A stretch of DNA of 64,000 bases, from positions 23,049,971 through 23,113,970 of the forward strand of contig NC_003070.9 of assembly GCF_000001735.4 (NCBI RefSeq), in the 5' to 3' direction. Source of the DNA: Arabidopsis thaliana. Taxonomy: Eukaryota; Streptophyta; Magnoliopsida; Brassicales; Brassicaceae. The first letter of the stretch is position 1, and every line of letters begins with the position of its first letter. The translations under genes were made by a program, and so were the position numbers. The notes under the pieces are model-generated. The model did no database searches. It saw nothing but the letters and a program-made list of their open reading frames with translations, and was not told where the DNA came from. Positions 51,016-62,962 of the stretch are shown here, piece by piece.

Positions 51016-52966
51016 AGAGAGAGAAAAGAGAGTGAGTCTTTCTTGAAGAATGAGTTTGATGAGACTTTGAATTTTGAAAGGTTTTTTGTTCTTTATTCGT
51101 GACGCCGAATTTCGAAAGGTCTAAGAAAAGTCCAACTATGTTTTCTTTTTATTTGTTAATTTTCTAAGTTGTATTTTATTCGCCATTGAAGGAAATAAAA
51201 ATGTATGGATAATGGATAGGTTTATATTGAGGAGGTATCTACTGAGCCAAATCCCACATGTAAATCATAACATTTGTTTAATTACCAGAATATGATCTGT
51301 CATTGCAGTCCCGTAACACGTAGTTGTTTTCAATTCTCATCAATGTTACTAGAGCTACACAATAAATGTACCATGTAGTATATATAGAAAATTAAAAATA
51401 TTACTCGAAGAAAAAAAAATGAAATGGTAAGTTTTTTTTTTTTTTTTTTTGTCTAAATGGTAAGTTTCTTATAAATGTTTATCTTATGTTCTTTTTGTTG
51501 ATAAGATCTGATTAGTAGTGTTTTCAAAATACTTCATATGCAATACTATTTGATATAATTTTTGCTTTTCACATAATTAAAGTTTCCTTTGTAATTTGTT
51601 TTAGAGTTCTACGATAATGGCTGGGTTTTTTTTTCCAGGATTTATAATACTAGCTAATTATATTTGAAGACAGTTAAAATGGTGTATGGATGTTTAAAGA
51701 GCCTAGGAGCATGCCTCTACGTTTGGTAAACGAAACAAAAGTACTAAAAATTATAAATATTTTGCTATTATTATTATTTTCGTAAATTGTAATTTTTTTT
51801 CTACATGCGTTATCTGCATTTTTCGGATAATTTTTTTTTAATTTTCGTTTTGAGGTTTAATTCTATTGCGGAAAATTCAAAATCTTACAGAGGAGACCGG
51901 AGAATTTAACCTAATGGTTTACACCAACATTTTTGTGAGAACTTGCAGATGAATAATTGAGTACATAAACGATAATTTGGACAAATTTTAGGACCTGTAG
52001 TTGTTGTAAATGTGAAAAGAGGAAACATATGATATCTCAAAAAAATTATTTTATCAATTACAAGAAATCCAGTGTTATCCATTTGTAAAGTCTATTTCCA
52101 ATTTTTCCTATTTTTCCCATTTTACATATTACTAAAAGATTGTTAATACAAATGAAACATTTGGTAAAATTTTTATTTATTATGCTACCTGTTGCAACCT
52201 CATAACTAAACTAAACAGATTTGTAAAAAAAGAGTTTGATCCTTGTCTTTACATGTGTTAATGAAGACAAGCCTTCCACATGAAAAGCCTTCCACATGTT
52301 ACTGGCCCATGATCGGGTTATATAATGGGCCTAAAGAGTCAAGAGTCTATTGGTCATTTCACATCGAAAGCAAACATTATGCTTATAAACTTATGAAACC
52401 TGAGGAGACAGTAATGGAAATCTGTTTGATATAATCACAACACTAAGATGAAGAACTTTTTTTAGTGCACTGTATCATCAACAATCACATAGAACAAAAA
52501 TAATTCATCCGATTTTAACAGTGGCAACTAATTATGGTAGAAGGATAACAAAATTAGTAATAAACCATTTAGCTTATAAATGAAAAATAAATATTTTGTG
52601 AGTTTCTTTATACTTTTTTGACTAGTTAGTACAATTAATGAAACACACACTTTGCCGTCAAAAACACTCGGACACAAATTTCTTTTTCGGGGAAGGAATA
52701 ACGCTAAAATACCATTCAATTTATGACACTCGTCTTTGACTAGATTTGTGTTGAAAAATGAAAATAAACCAAAACAAATCTGACTTGGTCAGTAGAGTTA
52801 AAACCGCTCCGAAATGCATGTTATTTAAAATACATTTTACGTATTAATCTGCGTAACTAAATCAACAAAAATTTCACTATTTTAGTATTTACAAACAAAA
52901 CCCAAGAATTAGCTTACATATTAGCTCAAACTGGAAAAGGATCCCTCTTTTGTTTTCTGATTATTA
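51016..52966. other. Intergenic between the unknown-protein and DUF506 genes
   Basis: Promoter of the left gene and 3' flank of the right one. Contains a poly(T) scar at 51422-51467 and a 13-bp duplicate (AGCCTTCCACATG at 52270 and 52286). Short frames here have no coding character. Confidence 0.45.
51422..51467 (-). repeat. Poly(T) micro-insertion with perfect 13-bp direct repeats
   Basis: AAATGGTAAGTTT at 51422-51434 and 51455-51467 encloses about sixteen T followed by GTCT. On the minus strand this is AGAC plus poly(A). Confidence 0.7.
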
Positions 52967-54634
52967 TTACACTTCAACCGCACTAATGTTGAAAGCAATC
53001 GAAAGCTGACCAACCATAACCTTAAGACCTTTAGCTTCCCAAAACTCTTCCTTGCAACCCTTAAACGCAGTCGTATCATAAGTATTAACCATTTCGTAGT
53101 TATTGGTCGTCGAAGTTCGTTTATAGAAACCGAACCACTTAGCTTGCATGTAACCGTTTCTCCTCCACGGTGGCACGTGGATCCCTACGTGCTTCATCGA
53201 CCGTCTCATCTCATGGCACATGATTCTCACGAGCAGTTTCAGTTCCTCTGAAGTTCCCACGAAGACGCGTGGCACTTGGCTTAGTATTGAGAGGTACCTT
53301 TTCGTTGGTCTAGCTATCTCAAACTCTCCGGCAAGGTTTGTCTCGACGAAATACCGATTATTATAATCTCCGCCACAACGAACGTCGACGTACTCGTATT
53401 TTCCGCCGGTGTTTTTGCCGAATCTTTCCCAACTCGACTTGCAAAGACCTATACACATACATGGCGATGATTATTGTCATTTTTCTTACATATAGTAGAA
53501 ACTTATTCCAAGTACCACGAGTACATCATAATACTACAGAAAGTACAACTTTTTTTGGCTGCAATATAAAGTACATATTTATATAACTTTTAGTACAACT
53601 TAATTATTTCTAAGTACTTTATTTAGGTAACTTCTGTTTAATATGATTGGTAAGCAATTGCACAAATCATAGATATCAGTAGGAAAAACAAATTTGGCTA
53701 CTTGCGGTGAAAAGGAGGATTTTTTTTAATCTACTTAGCTATTCGACCCCCCAAGAAAAAAAATCTTCGCAGCCATTTCGTCTGAATATTTTATGGTTCT
53801 AAATTTCCAATATCCAAAACACTATTTTATTAACTCAAAAAACTAATTTTTTAAGACACTACTGAATCATAAAACGAATGAAGAAAATACTCAAGTTAAG
53901 GAACCTTACGTACGCTCTAGATGATAAAAATAAATTGTGGAATCGTGATTTAAATTATAAAATGGTGGAATGGAACTACAGTATGATGAAAATAAATCTT
54001 CTAGTTAACTTTTAAAAGAAAAACACAAATAAAATCAAAACTTTGATTCATTTTAGCCACTAATTACACTTGTAAAATCACGAAATAGTTAAACAAAATT
54101 ACAAGTTTACATAAGATACGAAAATTATTCCGTAGGTTAAATATAATCCCATATATTAGTCACAAACTAGTAAAATCATCTCCGTTAATTCCCATTTCAA
54201 TATAAAAAATGTAAATTTCAGTATATTATATAGAAAGAGATGATTATAGACTATATATATGTACCTGCATCAAAACCCTTGTTACGTAGAAACGCCATTA
54301 AGTGACGCTTAGAAGAACTAATATCTCCGACGAACGTTCCAGCAACCTCCATCGTCGCTGACAGTATTCTCATCCGCTCTTCGCCACAGGATAAACCTTC
54401 TAGAAGCTTCCGTAACCTCTCATTCACATCTTCCAAATTGTTATCGTCGGAAGAAGTTTCTTCTTCTTCACGTAATACTATTTGTCCCTCTTTCTCTATA
54501 AAAGATGCGACCAAATCGGAAAGATCCGGCGAATGATCGCTTCCGCTACTGTTATCACACGGTGGATGTACACGAGCCGCGGCTACGTTGAAAGCCGACT
54601 CAATTCTTTTGAATCTTCCCTGAATCTCAACCAT
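52967..54634 (-). CDS. RXR3: DUF506 (PD-(D/E)XK-like) protein, probable RXR3 (2 exons, 283 aa)
   Basis: Exons 54265-54634 and 52967-53448 on the minus strand join GT-AG (phase 1) over an 816-base intron, giving 283 residues. ATG 54634 (MVEIQGRFKR) is the first in frame; upstream only a TTG exists. The N-terminus is helical and acidic (REEEETSSDDNN). The conserved DUF506 core lies mostly in exon 2: GLCKSSWE, then YVDVRC, RYFVETNLAGEFEIARPT, VPRVFVGTSEELKLLVRIMCHEMRRSMK, then VPPWRRNGYMQAKWFGFYKR. The fold is predicted to be nuclease-like but enzymatic activity is unproven. Members repress root-hair elongation under phosphate and calmodulin control; the name RXR3 for this one is from memory and less sure than the family. 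ACGT-core motifs cluster upstream (55157-55290). Confidence 0.88.
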
Positions 54635-56303
54635 CTCTTTCTTTTGTCCTTTTGATAAAATCTTTTTGACGATACACAAATGATTCGAAGAATTTATAAC
54701 GTATATTTATAATACCTATACGATTTAATAGAGAGAGACTAAACGGAGTAAACGACAAAATGTTAAAAGATGACGACAGAGTGGTGAAATTATGTGACAA
54801 TAATTAAAAAGATTGAACGTCGTTGATGTAATGTTTTTTATAACTTACTGAATATAATTGTGAAATGTTGATGGTTAAATTCTCAGTTTTATCGCACATA
54901 TAGCGTCTAGATTCACTTTGTATCAAAATAAAATCTTCAATGGTTATACTCTTTATTATAATTTCATGCTTAAAAATAATTAGTGCTGAATTAAATTATT
55001 CAGATTTATTTCTATGTATTTTATCACTTAAGAGTTTATTGATATACGACAAAACATGTAAAAAAAAAATTGACCAAAGAAAAAAAGAAACGACAAAAAA
55101 AAGTTTACTTTGATTTGTGTGTTGTGTTTGTTGTTCTTATTTTCTTTAACCAACGTCCACGTCATAGTAATTATCGGTTATCAGTTGCTGACGTGTACTA
55201 AAGACCTTGCGTGTTTAGTCTAATGTGCCGGCGCGTGAGAACACGTGCCAGATAACAAGTGACTCAAGGTTAACATGTGATTGTCACGTGATAATATGTG
55301 GTTATCTTGGTTTTTTTTCCAGATTTTTGGTATTATCTTCAGACGCGGAAATAAGAAGCAGGCTTATAACCTAAGAACGTCTAGCTTCAATGTATTTAAT
55401 GAATAGCGTTTTCGTTTGTTCAATGCCTCTCTATTTATCACTTTGAAGTTGTTGAAAAAATTAATCGCATCACCTTTTTGGTACAAACGTGAAAGACGTG
55501 ATAAAATCATCTTTTTCATACTAGTATCGTAGTATCACCTTAGTTTAGTTATGTTTTGGCTAATCATTTTTGTCATAGTTTAGTTGATCATTGTTTCATT
55601 TTGAGGTGTCAAAATTTGGGTTTTAAGTCCGTCAGCTAGAGATAAACTCGCCGGTCATAAGACATGGTAGGACTAAACCCGTGAATACAAGGCCGCAGAC
55701 TGGTCTTTGGTGCGATAATTCTGTAATTCTGTTTCAATTTCTGTAATTCTGCTGCGATATGAAATATAATCTATGATTAGTTCATGCAAAACACTGTTAG
55801 TAAAAAGGCCGAAGGATGTTCACAAACATTGGAAAACTAGATACGTATTCTCAGCCTATTTCCAACAAAACATGTGGGCCTATCTTCAAAGCCCAGAAGA
55901 GTCAAAAAGAATATGGGCCTACTATGTCATCGTTATGCATTCAATTTCTCCAGTTAAAAAAGAAAACATAGAACAAATCGAATCATGAGACAAACAAACC
56001 AAATGTTGTTTCATTTTAACCAATATACAAAATACAGCTAAAAACCACCAAAGCTACTAAATAAGTAGATAGTAGTAGATACAACTTCCTTCAAACCTTT
56101 TGTATCCAATGAGAAGACTTAAAAAAAAAAACTTCTATTTTTTTCGACAAATTTCGAGAGGATTTACAATGGCAGGAAACAACAAATCTTAATCCAATTT
56201 TAAATTTATTGTCTCTAGTAAGGACAAAGATAAAAGGATATTCCAGAGGAACCTGTTCTTGGAGAATCAGAATCTGAATAAAAGAAACTTTTGGCAATGG
56301 AGC
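54635..56303. other. Intergenic, DUF506 promoter and CDS1 3' flank
   Basis: A TATA-like tract (minus-strand TATTATAAATATA, 54702-54714) lies about 70 bases before the DUF506 start. Farther up is the ACGT-core cluster (separate entry). Two GGGCCT-type words near 55876-55919 may be site II elements. No gene. Confidence 0.5.
55157..55290. promoter_or_regulatory. Cluster of ACGT-core (G-box/ABRE-like) motifs
   Basis: CCACGTCA (55157), TGACGTGT (about 55189), ACACGTGCC (55241-55249) and CACGTG (55285-55290) lie within 134 bases, about 520-660 bases upstream of the DUF506 start. ACACGTGCC is a strong ABRE/G-box form bound by bZIP and bHLH factors. Control of the DUF506 gene by ABA, light or phosphate is inference. 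Confidence 0.5.
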
Positions 56304-58953
56304 CTATGAGAGCTTGTCCTTCAGCATTTGTCCTAACTTCACGAAGAGCGCTTGTTGTTCCTCAAAGGTAAGGTTCGTCAATATCTACAATGAAACCATC
56401 ACATGTTTGATTCAATGATTCAGTGCAAAAGTGAATATTTTTCAGTTTTGATACAAAGTCGAGAAGTTCATTTACCTGGTCTAGGATTTTGTCAACCGAA
56501 ACGCTTTGGGAGACAATAAATGATTGAAGATATATGTAGGCAAATACTGCCATAACCATCTGTAACAATAGATAACATTAGGTCTGGTTTATGTATATGC
56601 TTAAAGATGAGAGTTAGAGAAGAAGAATATGCAATGCGAATCTTGTGAATGAAAACTCTAAAGACCTAATCATAATCTTACGAAGAGATACTAGTTTCAT
56701 TAGAGTTACCTGGCAGTCCATTCTATCTGTGATTCCACCATGTCCTGGAATACTATCACCAAAGTCCTGCGATTACGGTTTTTGTCAAGCAAGGTTTTGT
56801 TAGAGGTTAGATGCGTATGGAAAGTGAAGCTTGGCTCATATTTGGAGGTATTGATTACTGACCTTAATTTTGAATGCTCTTTTGAAACCGCTAGCGAAAA
56901 ATCCTCCAAAAGGTGCTATGATTGAAGCGAACAAACCGAGGCATAAAGCATGCCACTGAACAGGGAGGATCGTCATTTCCTTCCAAGGAAACTGCACAAA
57001 TGAACTAGAAAGTTGAGAAACCTCATGCAATATTATTCAAACAGAAAGGCTAACCGCACAGTCTAACACTACTATCTGTTAGCTAACAAGAGCTAACTGA
57101 GTAACCTCCATAAAATGGCTAGAATCCAAACCTATTTCAGAAACTAATAAAAAGGCCAGGATCTGAACCTATCTAAGAATACACTATGAAATAAGTTATA
57201 CTCTGAGGGAGTTCGCCTACATTCACTTATTCATGACTAGAAATATACCAAGTACAAACGCCAAAATATACAACATAGATAATTTTCTTCTACACGATGC
57301 AACATGATACCAAAGCTTACCCATTCTGGAATCCATGCAGGTAAAGCAAAAGGTTCAGGTTTGAACAATGGATCAGCGTCACACTGTAGCCAGCCAGTGG
57401 ACAAATCCTGCATCATGATTCAAAGATTTACTATAAACTCCCTAAAAGATCGTCTGCAAGATTAGTGTTATTCTTTGTGCTCAATGACTAACCTGTCGTG
57501 GGCATGTCAACCAAGGGAAACGACCCAAAATATTTGCCAGCTGAAACATTACGCATACAAAACATTTCAGAAGCATGGTGAAGAAAAAGATGATGAAATG
57601 ATGTAAGCATTTTGATGTGCCATGTGGTGGCAAAAGTAACATATACTCACAACAAATGCAGAGATGATAGTTGTCACAGAGGCTCCGATGAATCCCTCCC
57701 ATGTTTTCTTTGGAGACAGCTTTATTAAAGGCGTTCTTCCAAAGAAGAAACCGAAAATGTAGGCGAAGATGTCGTTGATTATAATTAAAGATGCTGGGAG
57801 AAGAAACCTGCATTGGAAGCCATCAGAAGTAGACAATTTACATTACAGCGAAGAAAAAAGTAAAATAGATGCAAGTGTAAGAAGCTATGTTTGTTAAGAA
57901 CAGTCTGATTCAATGTGGTGACAAATAGAAAAAGATGATTCCTTAGCAAACTTAATATACGAATAGTCGAAAAAGCATAAACTTCATATGGTGACATTAT
58001 TAAATGTGTACCAGAAGATCCCTTCAAATATGTTGGCAACAGTGAACGACGATTGAGTAAACACGACTATCAAGATCATGTGGGTCCAAGCATACTGGCC
58101 AAACTGGTACTTGTACATCTTCTTCTTTAATGTGAGAATGAACCACATGAAACCTGAAATTTGTTACATCGAGGCATATTCCATAAGCATTAAACGTAAG
58201 GTGAATCAACTAAGCCAAGCGTCAAGACCTATTTTCACCGATGCTAGAAAATCAAATTCCACAAAGAGGACAGAACGGTGAAGCAAGACTGACCTATAAT
58301 ATACAACAAGTAACAGATTGCCATATGGTATTTGATTAAGCCGCTGACTAGCCGATAGAAGAACTGATCTGCAGTCATGGTATTGGCTAACCGTTGACTA
58401 AGGATCCGTCCATAAACGAAAAGCATGGCAGTGAAAAAGAAGTGCCTGCAGAGGAAACCAAACAAACAAGACGACTTAACAACATCTTACATCACCTGAG
58501 CCAATAGCCTTTTTAAAACTAGAAGATAAAAAGCTTGTGACTTTACCAATTGAGCTGTTTAATATAGGGGAGACATTTATCCTCAGGAGCTTTCCTCAGC
58601 AGATTAAACAACTCTTTAGCCATAAATATTTGAATAACAACAACCATAGCTGTGATATAAAGATGACCCATGTAGACAACCAAAACAAAACCACCAATCA
58701 TCCATAACGTAGAGTAGGTCCGGACCATGAAAGATTTGTACTTATTCCGATCATTAACCAACAAAGGACTTGCATTCACTTTATCCCCATCCGTAACAAC
58801 CTAACACAAACAAGCAACACTAAGTAAACCTCACTTCAAATTTTCTTCAATGAAGCTACAGAAGATAACGAACCAAACCTCATTAGAACGTCTTCGATGC
58901 CTAAGCCTATGTACCGGTGTTGAAGGTGAACTAGTAACATTCTCTTCCTCCAT
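56304..58953 (-). CDS. CDS1: CDP-diacylglycerol synthase 1 (11 exons, 421 aa)
   Basis: Minus-strand exons: 58879-58953, 58547-58800, 58294-58445, 58012-58153, 57651-57807, 57493-57540, 57321-57407, 56863-56991, 56710-56766, 56476-56559 and 56304-56384. All are GT-AG, phases agree, and 422 codons result. The enzyme makes CDP-diacylglycerol and pyrophosphate from phosphatidic acid and CTP, the branch point to phosphatidylinositol and phosphatidylglycerol. About eight hydrophobic helices fit an endoplasmic reticulum membrane enzyme (for example [53 protein letters not shown]). The signature region spans [14 protein letters not shown] (about 240-253) and [19 protein letters not shown], then DRMD (about 346-368), all intact. 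The N-terminus is cytosolic and basic (RLRHRRR). A leader intron (about 59300 to 59013) is plausible. Confidence 0.96.
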
Positions 58954-59824
58954 AGCTCTTAAAAATTTGATTTTGCAGAAAAATCAAAAATTAAGAGACA
59001 AACATCTGTACCCAAAACAAACAACTTAAGATTCTTACTATAAAGCTTGAAGAAATTAGGAATTTTGACTAAAACCCTATCAGTGAACGTCAACATCTGA
59101 GATTCCTAATCACTTAGCAATAACAGATTGAAAAAGCTGGGATTTTTAATCGACTATTCATTAACCCAACAGAAAAGAAATAAGATTCGTGACAAACTTA
59201 ACACTGAAATTAAGAAATTGATTACTTAAAAGCATGAACAAGTGACAAAATTTGAGGATTTAAGTAAGAAGAAAATGTTGGATTTTTTTTTTCGCGTATA
59301 CCTATTGGGGAAGAAAGATTTTGAATCCAGAACTATAGCAAAGATCGGGAAGAAACAGCGACGAGAACGAGGAGAGGTTAACGAATATTATTATTGTGGA
59401 GATAAAAGGCAAAGCAAACCCAAAGGCCAAAGCAAAGCGAAGCGAAGCAGAAAATATCAGGAATCTGTTTTTTTTTTTTTTCCCCTTTCTCTGGAAGAGA
59501 GAGCAAGCACGAGGATTAAATAGATATTTTAATTATATTGTTTTTGGTGATTTTTTTTTTTTTTGGTCACACTTTTGATATTCTAGTTGCTGTTAGTATA
59601 TTTGGCTTATTCCTATAACTAAAAGAAGAAGATTTCATATTTCTTCTTTTGACATAGGAAGTAACATACCTATGATTAATGATTTTGGGTCTACTACTTC
59701 AACCATTTGTTTACTCTTTAAAGGTTTTAAGCTTTTAAGGTTTTCTGTTAGGTGTGTATGATTATATTCTATGTTGTAATAATAAAACATATAAAGTGTA
59801 TAAGATTATGTATGAATTTATCTG
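58954..59824. other. CDS1 leader and promoter region
   Basis: Probable 5' untranslated region, with a likely intron: minus-strand donor CAATAG|GTATAC at about 59300 and acceptor GGTACAG at about 59011. The stretch at 59400-59450 has AAAGGC/AAAGC(GAAGC) repeats. Nothing else recognised. Confidence 0.4.
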
Positions 59825-60002
59825 ATGGGTTTTTGGCCTAGTGGTCAAGAGAGTGACTGCGTGTCTGCGTGAGTGCTCAAGAAGTAGATCACTAGCTCAA
59901 CCCCACTTGGAAGAGATGATTATACGCCTTAGTATTATCAACGGAACAAATGTTTGGAATTCCTACGGTTTATCAAAAAAAAAAAAAAGAGATTATGAAT
60001 TT
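59804..60002 (+). mobile_element. tRNA-derived SINE with probable target-site duplication
   Basis: The unit begins near 59828. A box TGGCCTAGTGG (59834-59844) is near perfect, and a B-box-like AGCTCAACCCC (59894-59904) follows 49 bases on. The body ends in a run of about 14 A (59974-59988). Flanks AGATTATGTATGAATTT (59803-59819) and AGATTATGAATTT (59990-60002) look like a target duplication with a 4-base difference. This is the best-supported SINE in the window. Confidence 0.75.
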
Positions 60003-60807
60003 GTGATGTATACATTTAAAAGTTACAAAAAATAACGTTGACATTATCTTTGATATCTTTAAAAAGTTGCAACTCGTTTTATATAATTCCATATCACAAT
60101 TTAGGTTTCAGAAGTTACTGAAAAGAAAACATATATGTTGAAGAAAAATGTGTAATATTCAACTTCAAAACTTTGAATTGTATATCATATCCATCGCGGA
60201 AACCAAATATTTTTTTGTATAGCCATATCCTTCGTTCCAACAATGATGCACAAAGTTCATTTACCTATGTTTTCACGTAGCGCCACAAAAACATATCTCA
60301 TCGACTGAGTGATTTCCTTTGAAAATGCCATTTATTTGAGGTATGTATACGTTGAAAAAAAAAAAAAAAAGGAGGTATACATATTCAATTTCATTGTAAA
60401 GTCCCTTTTAAATGATGAATGTGTCTTCAAACATTTAAGGCAGCTACTTGGCGGCTTGGCTACAATTAGACATTCTCACTTTGTTCGAAATAGTACACAG
60501 TACACACACTTATAGCATACAATCTTCACCAAGATTTCGTAGTTTTAAAGAGATCTACCAATCGTTAGGCTAAAGCTTAATCAGAGACCACTCTCCCGCC
60601 AACATGTAGGATTTGATTTCTAATTAAATAAGTTCCATTATCACTTTACCAATGTAGATTATTTTCAATTGTCATTTACCTAATAAACTCCTAAAGATAT
60701 AGGACATACACCCATAAAAAAGTTATATATATTATAAAATTGAAATCGTGAGAAATAAGAGAACCCAAAAACAACTAAACCGGTTTCTAAGCAATTTGCA
60801 TAGTTTA

Positions 60808-60858
60808 GAAAATTGGAGAATGCATTTTTTTTTGTTAAATGAAAATTAGAGAATGCAT
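60808..60858 (-). repeat. Poly(T) micro-insertion with 18-bp direct repeats (one mismatch)
   Basis: GAAAATTGGAGAATGCAT at 60808-60825 and GAAAATTAGAGAATGCAT at 60841-60858 flank 15 bases. On the minus strand the insert is ATTTAAC plus poly(A). Confidence 0.65.
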
Positions 60859-61273
60859 GCTAATCAATAAGAAAGTACGTCATTCTTTATCAGTTCTATG
60901 CCATTTTTCTCAAAATCGAAACAGTAGTCTTCGAAAAAACATTATTAACATGACCCACAATAAAGATTCCAGCTCGAAATGAAAGGGAAACAAACATCTT
61001 CTCTAACATTTGTTGAGAAATTCATTCACTTGGCAATTTGTACACATGTCAAATATTAAATATTATCTTTTAGTTTAGTGATATTCTTTGAAAAATGAAA
61101 CGAATATCGAATATTTTGCTCACATTTTTGTAGCTCTTTTAGTTTATAGAAAAATAAAAAGAGAAAGGAACCAAATGGTCTCAGGGCACATGGGCCTTAC
61201 CTGTCTCGGCCTGTTTAATTCGATAAATTGTCTCCCAAATATTATAAAATCTGTTTTAGTAGGAAATATTTTG

Positions 61274-61315
61274 ATTAAATAATCTGGCTTGAGAAAAGAA
61301 AAATTAAATAATCTG
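61274..61315 (+). repeat. A-rich micro-insertion with 13-bp direct repeats
   Basis: ATTAAATAATCTG at 61274-61286 and 61303-61315 flanks GCTTGAGAAAAGAAAA. The A tail is interrupted, which suggests age. Confidence 0.55.
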
Positions 61316-61517
61316 ACTGAGCATTAATACATAATTCTGTTATTAGTGTTTTTCTTTAATATAAAAAAATAATCATAAACTAATTCCCAATTCCCTTTTA
61401 AGATTGTCTCTAGTAAAGATAATTCTAAAATATTATAAAGAGTTTATCAACGTTAGTCATTTAATTTTGGTAGTTGGAGGTTAATTTACGCATTCCAATT
61501 TTCAATAAGTTGGATTT

Positions 61518-61562
61518 AAAAATACACTTTATGTCTCTGTCTAAGAAAAAAATACACCTTAT
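61518..61562 (+). repeat. Short insertion with 15-bp direct repeats (one mismatch)
   Basis: AAAAATACACTTTAT at 61518-61532 and AAAAATACACCTTAT at 61548-61562 flank GTCTCTGTCTAAGAA. No real A tail separates from the duplication's own A run, so the boundary is uncertain. Confidence 0.45.
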
Positions 61563-61847
61563 TTCTAGTTTCTGTAAAAAAAAATCAATTTTCCCACAGT
61601 TTTACAAAACTAAACTTCATTAGTGTAGCATTCGAGTCAAATAAATTTATATTTTTGGTTGACAAAAAAAAAAATTAAAAAACAAAAAAAGTGAATGAAA
61701 CATTGAAAACTATGTTTAGTCGAATGAATCTTACACCAAAAAAAATAATGTTCAGTCGTATGAAACGACATCGTAAAGCTCCTGCGACATAACTCGACGA
61801 AACTTCCCGGCGTCCGAATCAGCGAATTATAAGACTGCAATGCTGGG

Positions 61848-62685
61848 ATGGAGTCTTCCGACGATTGCTTCATTCAGGTCCGTTAATTCGGACGTGAAAG
61901 TATCTTCCTATTTATTCTATTCTTTAACAGATCTTGATTAAAATGAAGAAAGAGTTCTGATTAGGATAAAAGACCAATTTTGATTACCGAATCTTTTGTG
62001 TGTTTGGTATGATTGTTTGTGCCTTAGTGTGTTTTAACATATATAAGTTTGGTTTGAGCTTGAAGTTAGTGTAAGGCTCGGTGTGAACGATTTGTTATCC
62101 TTTGAAAATTATAGAACCTCCTTCCCCTGGGACTCTTATTCAGGCCTTGACGGATTTTTTCATCTTGGTGCAGTGGATGATGAAGGTAACTTGACTGAGA
62201 TAGGCCAGTTGATGAATCTCGAGGTCTAAACCTAACTAATCCATATATATATATATATATATATATGTAGTCTCTTTGAATTTCTTTGCATAAAATTTCA
62301 TTAGATAGACACTCAACTTCATTTTGTACATGCTTAACTTCAAGATTCCAACACTAAATACAAAATCTTACGGGTCCAAAACTACCTTGTTGGTACATAA
62401 TGTACAAGACAAACTTGTTGTCCGTGGAAAAATGTTGCATATATAATTACAACATCAGCTTGTACCTATAATGTTTGTGAGAGACATGCATCAAAGTTAT
62501 AACATGCAGATGTGCATTCATGTCTTTTTGAGTTATATAAAACCATATTATTTGAATTATCGGTTGACGCGTTTTATAGGTAAGTGACGGCTTGAGAGAA
62601 TCTTTAGGGACATGTATCCAAGTTTATATATAGAGTTAAAGTCGGTGACGGTGGCTCCAATCTATTGCCGCGTAATTAAAGGTCA
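61848..62685 (+). pseudogene. Remnant of a DEAH-box RNA helicase gene, frameshifted
   Basis: At 62114-62226 the plus strand reads EPPSPGTLIQALTDF, then in another frame HLGAVDDEGNLTEIGQLM. Together these are the conserved winged-helix/ratchet region of DEAH splicing helicases (PPSPxxLxxALxxLxxLGAxDxxGxLTxxGxxM). One T appears to be missing from the run at 62155-62160, causing the shift. An ATG at 61848 starts MESSDDCFIQ followed by a donor-like GT (61878), and 62597-62682 is open and reads SLYIELKSVTVAPIYCRVIK, which I cannot assign. A gene fragment captured or decayed in place, with no helicase core motifs. Confidence 0.6.
62243..62267. repeat. AT dinucleotide microsatellite
   Basis: About twelve AT units without interruption, directly after the DEAH-like fragment. 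Confidence 0.85.
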
Positions 62686-62962
62686 GTCTTTTTGTCTCCT
62701 CCTTCGACGTGCTTATCAATATGTCATAGTATTAAACTTATTAACACAAAAATTGATTGATTACTTGTAATTTTATAACAAAATTAGATACGACTTCTGA
62801 GTTTTTTTTCTGACTGTTATTTTTATAAAGAAGCACATGGGAGTTCTTAGATGTCACAATTAGTGAGGTGGGGTCTCTTTTCCCATGTGCTAAATTATAT
62901 TTTCTCCCAACAAAAACCTCTCAAAATTTTCAATTTTCTCAAACTCTTGAAACTAAGAAAAA

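Larger units (their letters stand above)
60003..61847. other. Intergenic, rich in small poly(A)/poly(T) scars
   Basis: No gene. Direct-repeat-flanked inserts occur at 60338-60384, 60808-60858, 61274-61315 and 61518-61562. The minus-strand frame around 61637-61873 has no recognisable similarity. Confidence 0.45.

Noticed and set aside
59242..59578. Lysine/arginine-rich frames upstream of CDS1
   Set aside because: They lie in the CDS1 leader and promoter and reflect the AAAGC repeats there.
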